Shown: positions 38,344 to 50,957 of the stretch, piece by piece
How positions within the stretch are numbered: position 1 is the first letter of the stretch
Layout: every line of letters begins with the position of its first letter
Source of the DNA: Daphnia carinata
Lineage: Eukaryota > Arthropoda > Branchiopoda > Diplostraca > Daphniidae
DNA: 64,000 nt
NCBI RefSeq assembly: GCF_022539665.2
Contig: NC_081337.1
Coordinates: 4,378,679-4,442,678 of the forward strand
Direction: 5' to 3'
Made by a program: the position numbers and the translations under genes
The notes under the pieces: model-generated
What the model saw: the letters and a program-made list of their open reading frames with translations, nothing else
The model's database searches: none
What the model was told of the DNA's origin: nothing

Positions 38344-39728
38344 CTTGAGTAGTCAATAAGCACGTAACTATCAAACCAATAAAGCAGCTATGCTTTCTAA
38401 TAACAAAAGCCAGCTACATCGGGTGAAAACCAAAGTATCACAAGTAAAACAGACTGCAATTCGCCGCCTCAGACGTAGAAAAACTCACACAAAGCTTACT
38501 CTTGCCGATTCGTGGCGGGAATTCCCTTTTTCTTTCCGAGCTACGACTGGCTCTCGCGCCCTCTTGCTTAAGGGCGCCTCTAGTGGTGGTATGAACCGGG
38601 CTGGGACCATAACTATCATTTGGCGCGAAATGAAAACAGCTGTATCAGATGCATATACTAAATAAGGCCAGACAAGATGTAATATTGGGTTGCACAAAAA
38701 CTTAAAATTCTAAGCAACTCATAATTTCCAAATACCCATAAAAGTGAAAAGAAAAAAATATGTTCACCTTTTCCGCTAATGTTATTACTGAAATATTTGT
38801 TTTGATACACAACTTATGTTGTGAATACCTTAAACAAAAGTTTGATAGATGGCAGAAGCCACAGAATACGTTATTTGAACGGTTTATTTTTTAGATCTTT
38901 AGCTCTCGTAATCTGAAGGATGAGCATAATAGTGTAAGATCGGAATCAAATGCGAAAACTTGCTTTTTAGCTAAGAGGAAAGGGTACCGTGCAACTTGAT
39001 ACCAGATGGCACTGTTAAGCATATAGTTGAACCTTTAATTGGCGCGTAAATATAAATGTTAACCTAAACTACACAATAAGCTTTGGTTTTCGACATTGAA
39101 TATATGGTTTGCCTACCTTCTCAACCCAAGATTGGCCTTGGGTTATGTGGAAAGTAAGATAGCTTGAAGCAACATTGTGATTTATTTGTATGATTTGCAG
39201 GTGAAATTTATGTAAAAAAAACCAACGTTCTTGTTATTTACTTCCAATAACGCTAATGCTTTCCGGTCGTATTTTTATCATTTTTGCATTCAATAGAGAA
39301 GCAACCTCGACATCAAAATGTTCACAACAACTGAAACCGCAGACAGTTTTAACAGATCTCGCCAACATGCGGATCAGCTATGCTTAACAGTGCCACCTAG
39401 ACTTTTGCTTCAGGGTGTCTTCCCCAGCTTGCCCATAGAGAACGACTTGTTCGCACGCTTCAAGGGGATGGGTGCACGGTTGTACTTCATGGGCATAGCT
39501 ATAGCAAAAACAGGCCCGCACTGCGTCAATGTAAATTATTTGTGTTTATTGTGTTGTTGTGGATGGGAACAAGACATAATATAACAGAACTGTGATTTTC
39601 ATCTCGTAGCTGGTATGTTTATCCATTGAATACATAATTTCATTTCTTGTAAAAGTTTTACTTTTGAATAATTACTAGTATTTCCTACTTTATAAATAAA
39701 TGATTCTCTTGCTCTTTACAAATAGAAA
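38344..39728. promoter_or_regulatory. divergent promoter region of the pocket-protein gene (minus) and KXD1 (plus)
   Basis: Spacer between divergent start codons. It contains the E2F-type site at 38619-38630, the element GGCGCCTCTAGTGGTGGT at 38573-38590, and an open frame at 39318-39530 that can splice in frame to KXD1. No other gene recognised. Confidence 0.55.
38619..38630. promoter_or_regulatory. palindromic E2F-type site upstream of the pocket-protein gene
   Basis: TTTGGCGCGAAA matches the E2F consensus TTTSSCGC on both strands. It lies 276 bases upstream of the pocket-protein start codon and 688-1099 bases upstream of the candidate KXD1 starts. A weaker related site, TTGGCGCG, lies near 39039. 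Binding is inferred from the motif only. Confidence 0.6.
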
Positions 39729-40261
39729 ATGGAAAACTTCATGTCAATGCATGAAAGTGAACTGGGTTTTGAATGCTTTTCAAATTTTACTCCAGCTGAA
39801 GTATTTGTTCAAGGTTGTGCAGGATTCACAAACCAACATGACATAGAACACATCATTCGAGCACAGAAACAGATGTAAAATTTTAGTTGTTAATTAAAGG
39901 AATTATTAAAACTCAGTTCTTATCTTAACATACACAGGCTTCAACGTTTTGAGAAGACAAATGAAATGCTAGTCAACTGTAATGCACTATCTCAAATCCA
40001 TCTACAAAAAGCAACTACAGAGTTCAAGAAACATGTACAACTTCTAAATGAAGTGAAGAAGGATCTGGAGAATATTTTCAAGAGAATTAAAATCATGAAA
40101 GCTAAAGCAGCAGCTCAGTATCCACACCAGTTTGAAGGTTAGTTTTGAAGCTCTTATATATTTAAAACAAAAAGGATTTTTGGATTTTTGCCACAACAGA
40201 TGCAATGAATAAAATTCAAACACCTATAGAGGAGGAAGACGAAAAAGCAAAAGATGGATGA
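39729..40261 (+). CDS. Kxd1: KxDL motif-containing protein (BORC subunit KXD1), 3 exons
   Basis: KXD1 is a small coiled-coil subunit of BORC, which recruits ARL8 and kinesin to position lysosomes. Exons: 39729-39874, 39938-40137, 40200-40261; 408 bases, 135 residues. The family core reads IIRAQKQMLQRFEKTNEM, then LLNEVKKDLENIFKRIKIMK; the KKDL run contains the KxDL motif. The human protein is longer at the C-terminus; here it ends in a short acidic tail (IEEEDEKAKDG). The ATG at 39729 follows a splice acceptor (CAAATAG), so an upstream exon exists. An open frame from an ATG at 39318 to a GT at 39531 is phase-compatible with that acceptor and would add 72 residues. I kept the shorter start because the human N-terminus aligns to it. 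Confidence 0.88.
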
Positions 40262-41359
40262 TGCTTTAAAGACAATCAGCAATGGAAAGTGTGTGAATCT
40301 TAATTATATAACCAAACTGTATCTGGTGCACTTAATTATGTTCTTTTTAATGAGTGAAAATGTGAAATGGTCAGTTAATCTTTATGATCGTTTAACCAAT
40401 GTAAGCATTGTAAAAACTAGCTGTTCCCGTGCGCTATGTTTATTTCGATAATGAGAAGCTATTGCAGTATCCTTTTTGCATAGGGATGCACTTGCATTGT
40501 ATTTTATTTTTTCTGTCACTTTGCCAAAAATTTTAGAATTGATCTCAGTTAAGTATACAAGATTGATACCAAGGTGGTATTTATTCTCATAACATTGAAC
40601 GGCGTAAGAAATCCATTGACGAAGAAGAAGTATGCTGAAATCTATCGATCGGCGCTGTACTGTCACGTAATTACGCCATAGCTGCATTGACGTAAATATA
40701 TAGCGTTCAGCGCCCCTGCGGTAACATCTTATTCAATTTTGTTGCTTCTTCTTTCAAGGAAATTGTGGTATTTTGTTCTTGTTAAAATTCCGTTACCTGA
40801 AAATGCTTTCAAACAAAAGGCAGCTCTTTTTTTTTTGTGAATTTTTAAAAATTGTTTTATTTGATCATGCGTTTGACGAAAATAAGTTGTGCACACAAGA
40901 AGTTTACAGAGGCGTAACGACAGCACGATATAAAAACAACAATTTAAAAAATGCCAATGTTGACGTAGCCTTCGCTGTAACACCAACTAAAATCAAGGTA
41001 AATAGGATTCGCCTGGAAATATTGTTTAAGCTTTAAATTGGCAAGTAAATAATCAGCTGACTATAAAAAAATTACATTTTCAAAAACTACATTTTTACCT
41101 TTGCCTGCATTTTGTTATCTTTGACATTAGTTTTATTTGTCCGGATGTTCGGCATCACTAGTTGGTCTACTGTGTCAGAATATTAAAAGGCTTGGTGTTA
41201 AAGGGAAGGGTGATTTGCGGGAAGATCGGCGTGCTGCCGCCAGGGGTAATCAGGTATATACGGGGAAGACGAAGAGACGATTCCAAATTAACCAGTTTCG
41301 CGGCTACGTCTTTCGTGCTAATTCTTTTTCAGTTTTTATTCAATCTCCTCATCCTCTAA
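40262..41359. other. spacer between KXD1 and GAK
   Basis: About 1.1 kb holding the KXD1 3' UTR and GAK promoter/5' UTR. A TGACGTAA element (CRE-like) lies near 40689. Short open frames here have no family resemblance. Confidence 0.55.
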
Positions 41360-46300
<4,941 letters not shown>

Positions 46301-47307
46301 CAGATACATTCCTCCATTCTTCATAGTTTACGAGCGTTGATTGTTCTATTTACGTGTTTATAATTGTCTAGCTTGGGCTATTAAACTCAGACGAAAAGCC
46401 CATGATCTAGTCGTAACTTGGAATCGATGTCTCTCCCTACCGTCCCATACTTCCTTTCAGATTCAGCTACAATAGCTTGCATCACGTTTTTAGAGCTTTT
46501 TTCAACTGCTTTTCTTCTTTTTCTTCTCCGTGATTTTAATTGTTCTTTTGTTTCTACTACGGAGAAGTCGTCTCCGCCGGTTAAAGTTTAATTCCTACCG
46601 GTTTTCAAGAAGTAATACACGTGTCTGCATCATCGTCAACGAGTTTTTGCTAAATGTGTTTCATTTTTGGAAAATGGCGAGTTTCTAAAATTTACAGGTG
46701 TTTTAGAGTTATAGTCGCATGTGGGTATTAAGGACATTGTTAGTGTCATAGCCAACTGGCATTAACGAGTGAGAATGTTGTTTATTACCCGTCTGTATTT
46801 TACTAGCGAAAACTAGAATTATTTAAAATTCTAGAATGAAAAAGAAATAGATTTTTTTTCCCCAGAAAATTGCAAACTTTAAAAAACGGATTCAGGAGCT
46901 ACCTCCAGTTCCTGCCACGTCCTACACCGGTAGGCGAAGTACTTATCCGATCATCAGACCTAATAATACGAGGCCTCGTACTAATCAGCTTTACGAAAGG
47001 CGTCAGACCCGTGGATTTAAGCCCGTTTTTTTGCAACAAGTTTCGTCGACATTAAGCGGTTTTAAACGAAACAAAAAAACGGGGAATCGTGAGTTACTAA
47101 TTTAACATTCCCAAGGCTATGGTCGTACCTATGTATACAAAACTAAATGATAAATATTCTACACTATAGCATTCGTTTATCTGCTCGAACTATTAACTAG
47201 AAATTTAAAAAAATTAAAAGAAAAAAATAACCTCATTGTAAAACAAGACGTTTGATTTCCCTTGTTCATTAATAGTTTTGGTGATTTAAGAGTCTATTTT
47301 GTAAAGG
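46301..47307. other. convergent 3' region between GAK and SPF45
   Basis: About 1 kb of AT-rich sequence between two stop codons. It must hold both 3' UTRs. A complement of AATAAA at 46781-46786 could serve SPF45. No gene recognised. Confidence 0.55.
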
Positions 47308-48800
47308 TTACGAGTCATTTAATTCCATTTTCAGAAACCTTTCCACTTCATAGAATCCAGCTCTCACTTGCCGACCGGCAAAGAATCGGCCATTGAGATC
47401 AATTACGGCTACACCAAGAAAACAATGTTATAATTTTTCTGAAATTGTATGTTATAAATCGAATAATTTACCTTTGACTGCAGCTTCCACTCGCTTGAAC
47501 TCTACAAATATTCGTACAGCCTCCTCTTCTTCGGCGTTTGGTACTTCAAATATGACGACTTTGTTGACATCTCCATATTTAGTTTGACACTCTTCCCGAA
47601 CTTCAGGTTCCAAATCTGAATCAACTTCTCCAGGGCCGACCATATTCTAATAGTGAGGAAAAAAATTATAGATTTATACACATATCTCTGTAATGGAGAG
47701 AAAGAAAGAAGATTCTTCTATTTGTCTATATTGCATATAAGCATACCCGCAAATATACGACTTTCGATGGATTCTTCATGATGTCAGCGATCGTCAATTC
47801 TGCCTTTGGAGCAGTCGGTGCCACAGGTGGGGGTGGAGGCATTATTTCTTTTTCATTGATAATACGTCCTCCTCGCTTGCTTGTTTTTTCGACCTGAAGT
47901 GCAGCTGCAATACCTTGCTGTTGCCGTCCAAGTCCCTGACCTTCCTTAAATCCGTATTTTGCCATGATTTTGGCAGCAACACCAAGAGCTCCAACTCCAC
48001 TTGCGGAAGAGCTAACAGAAGAAGAGGATGGCGATGATGTGTCTTGGAGCGAAGGAGGTGGGGCAATGGCAACTCCACCAGTAGCGGAAGACTTTTTTAC
48101 AATCGGTTCATCTTCGTCGTCACAGTGCAAGCGCCCCGCAAAGCCAGAACCCCCTACAGATGACCTAAATTACCCCAAAATTGTACAAATAAGTACTATA
48201 TGACCACCAAAACCCCTATTTTACCTGTCTCTTGGCTTTACATCACGATCCTCTCTTGGCTTTCTTTTTTTTTCAGCTTCTTCTATTTCAATTTCAATGC
48301 CTCGTCTCTCTTTTCTCTCTAGACCACCCAAACTATTAACCATCAGTTGCTATTCTTGAAAATGCACAGAATTTTGTATACCTTTAATGATTTTGTCATA
48401 GTCAGTTGGATGTAAGGGGTCATATTCCAGGTTGGGATCCCACTCTAGTTCTGCGAACAGTGATGATCTTTCTTGTTTAGGAATGATTGTTGTCAAAATT
48501 GGGGCTGCCTGATGAATATTTATTTTTGTTATCTCTGGTTCACTTTTAATTCGTAATTCAACTGTGGTGGTAGTTGGAGCAGATGTAGAAGTATGTGCAG
48601 ATCTCCGAATCCCTTCTCGTTTCGGCTAAAGAAAACACTGTTAATTCCAGGCCTGAATGGACAACTAAGATGTAAATTTCGAATACCTGTGTTACCATAG
48701 CTTTTTTTAAGTGTAGCTGAGAATGCAAAAGCTTGATTCCTGAAGACCATCCTGTGACAGACTTCGCTTTATTTTCATCTATGTCATCATACAGAGACAT
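47308..48800 (-). CDS. Spf45: splicing factor 45 (SPF45/RBM17), 6 exons
   Basis: Nuclear splicing factor that uses a UHM to bind ULM peptides of SF3B1 and U2AF and promotes use of particular 3' splice sites. Exons: 48800-48687, 48625-48382, 48318-48225, 48164-47747, 47646-47472, 47408-47308; 1146 bases, 381 residues, phases consistent. The N-terminus MSLYDDID is family-typical, followed by LLHSQLHLKKA and LEYDPLHPTDYDKI. The G-patch is at residues about 212-252 (KIMAKYGFKEGQGLG, then VEKTSKRGG). The UHM starts at residue 291 with NMVGPGEVD, then VVIFEVPNAEEEEAVRIFVE and IDLNGRFFAGRQV. The Arg/Glu region of exon 3 matches the charged segment of the human protein. The start codon lies just after a splice acceptor (TTGCAG|GAAATG), so a 5' UTR exon exists upstream. 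Confidence 0.95.
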
Positions 48801-50031
48801 TTCCTGCAACAGGACAACCCCTTTTGGATTGAAGAATTCTTTTTCTATAAATATAAATACTCGACGTCTCTAGCTTTGTTGTCTTAGCACTTAGCACACT
48901 CACAGACGCTTCTACTGGCGGATAAATATTACCATGTTTTTTTTCCGTCAAGTGTATTGCAATGACGGCCCACCATGTTGATATACTTGTCCAATGGTAT
49001 GTGGCTCTTGCCTTTGAAGGCCACTGTGGCGCTACAGTACACATCAACCGATTGGATTGCACAAATGATCTAATATCACTATGGTATGATGTCGTTAATG
49101 TCACATAGTGTATTCGAACGACTTATCTCAAGGCGGTACTGGCATTGAGATTTTTTGGGAACTTTTCACCTCCAGTCCGGATCTTGGCCAGTTGTAAAGT
49201 GGCATCTCTGTCTCTCATCCAGCGGATCGGACGTGATCAATGTCTGAGCACCACGGTGCTCAATCATTTCGTTTACGGAAAGTGAAATTCGCTTTTCACC
49301 CTGACGAATGAACTGAAAGAAGAAGACAGGGCCAATCAACAAACGCCGAAAGGACATGAGTATGCAACCGGCGCAGTCCTGAGTGAGCAGCAATTACCCA
49401 GCTACCAATTCCAACAGCTAAAACCTTGCGATTCTATGCCGTATTTCAGCCAAAGAAAACAAGTTGGATAACTGTGCCCACGATGTAATAGGGAGAGGTG
49501 GCCAAACGCAGTAGTGTTATACCCCAGAAAACTGTGCTGACTTCTATTTCTAATCCACAAAGTGTCTACACTAAAGGTAGGCTATATCCACCGAAGGTAG
49601 GCAGGGTTAAACATTCTATTGAAGAAAAAACTAGATTTTATTTATTTGTTTTGGCTGAGAAATTTTGCTTCAGAATGTTTATTCTTTGGAAATCAAAGAA
49701 AAATGGTCATCTTCTACGTAATCGAAAGTAATCAATTCTACAGCCGGAAATCAAGGTGAATGAACTAAATGAACGGTAAGAAACTAGTTAAGTATTAGTA
49801 AACTGCAGTTGTATTTAAATTCGTGACAATATGAGCATGATCACAACCCACAACGATGGACATTTGAGCGTGGTTTCAATTCCACACAGAAGAGTAATAC
49901 AAAAAAAAATGTACGCAACCAAGTTCACCAACTTCACAGTTTAATGTCTTCTTTGGAGGTCTCCAGCTCCTCAATTTCCTCAACAAACATCGAAAAATGT
50001 AGAACAAAATCCTCAAACAAAAACGTTTGAT
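48801..50031. other. spacer upstream of SPF45, with one orphan exon-like segment
   Basis: About 1.2 kb between the SPF45 start and the 93-bp repeat array. It probably contains SPF45 5' UTR exons. The only exon-like object is at 49170-49312 on the minus strand (listed separately). A decayed copy of the 93-bp repeat is visible near 49935-49985. Confidence 0.5.
49170..49312 (-). other. orphan exon-like segment with good splice signals
   Basis: On the minus strand the segment is preceded by TTCTTCTTTCAG and followed by GGAG|GTGAAA, both good splice signals. Read from its first base it is open for 47 codons (FIRQGEKRISL...TTGQDPDWR). It ends in phase 2, which does not join SPF45's first coding exon in frame. 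It may be a 5' UTR exon of SPF45 or part of an unrecognised or decayed gene. I do not recognise the protein. Confidence 0.35.
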
Positions 50032-50760
50032 CAGCGCTGAATTACGTAGATTCCGATTTTTCCATTGAACATAAACTTATCAGTTTATAATTTCTTCACT
50101 GGAAGTCTCTACAACCTCAGTTTTTCAGCGCTGAATCACGTAGGTTACTGATTCTCCAGTTGAACATAAACTTATCAGTTTAATTTCTTCACTGGAAGTC
50201 TCTACAACCTCAGTTTTCAGCGCTGAATCACGTAGGTTACTGATTCTCCAGTTGAACATAAACTTATCAGTTTAATTTCTTCACTGGAAGTCTCTACAAC
50301 CTCAGTTTTTCAGCGCTGAATCACGTAGGTTACTGATTCTCCAGTTGAACATAAACTTATCAGTTTAATTTCTTCACTGGAAGTCTCTACAACCTCAGTT
50401 TTTCAGCGCTGAATCACGTAGGTTACTGATTCTCCAGTTGAACATAAACTTATCAGTTTAATTCTTCACTGGAAGTCCTACAACCTCAGTTTTTCAACGC
50501 TGAATCACGTAGGTTACTGATTCTCCAGTTGAACATAAACTTATCAGTTTATAATTTCTTCACTGGAAGTCTCTACAACCTCAGTTTTTCAGCGCTGAAT
50601 CACGTAGGTTACTGATTCTCCAGTTGAACATAAACTTATCAGTTTAATTTCTTCACTGGAATTCTCTACAACCTCAGTTTTTTCAGCGCTGAATCACGTA
50701 GGATTCCGATTTTCCCTTTGGACATCCACTTACCAGTATACTGTCTTCAGTGGAAAAACG
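50032..50760. repeat. tandem array of about eight 93-bp units
   Basis: Units begin with CAGCGCTGAATCACGTAGG-like sequence at 50032, 50126, 50218, 50311, 50404, 50495, 50590 and 50684. Lengths are 94, 92, 93, 93, 91, 95 and 94, and the last unit is partial and diverged. Middle units are nearly identical, which points to recent expansion or homogenisation. Outer copies, including a decayed one near 49935-49985, are more diverged. The array lies downstream of the minus-strand retropepsin gene, so it could be in its 3' UTR. Confidence 0.95.
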
Positions 50761-50796
50761 AAAGCTTTCCGAATTGTATTTTGTTAAGGGTTTCAT
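50683..50796 (-). CDS. possible 37-residue small ORF at the head of the 93-bp array
   Basis: On the minus strand an ATG at 50796 opens a 37-codon frame that ends at a TGA inside the first repeat unit (C-terminus SESYVIQR). The following units carry a related open segment of about 30 codons in the same relative frame (…ESVTYVIQR), each closing with the same TGA, but they lack an ATG and have indels. The frame may be chance, or a remnant of the coding sequence from which the array arose. No known family. Confidence 0.2.
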   Translation of the reverse strand: MKPLTKYNSESFRFSTEDSILVSGCPKGKSESYVIQR

Positions 50797-50957
50797 TTTT
50801 TTCATTCAGTTGATTGGTTTTCTTAAATGATTCAACTATTGAAATTCGGTTCTGATTTCAGCTGGATTACTCATGATGTAAATTTTTTTTGTCACCATCG
50901 TATGCATGCTTTTGTTTTCGTTATTTACGTGATCTTTTTGGTTTCTCTGTTTGCTCA

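Noticed and set aside
50032-50760. Selenocysteine or stop-readthrough protein encoded by the 93-bp units (in-frame TGA in each unit)
   Set aside because: Unit lengths of 91-95 bp and varying T runs shift the frame between units, so no continuous readthrough product is possible.
50032-50760. CRISPR-like repeat array
   Set aside because: The whole 93-bp unit is repeated with no unique spacers, and the genome is eukaryotic.
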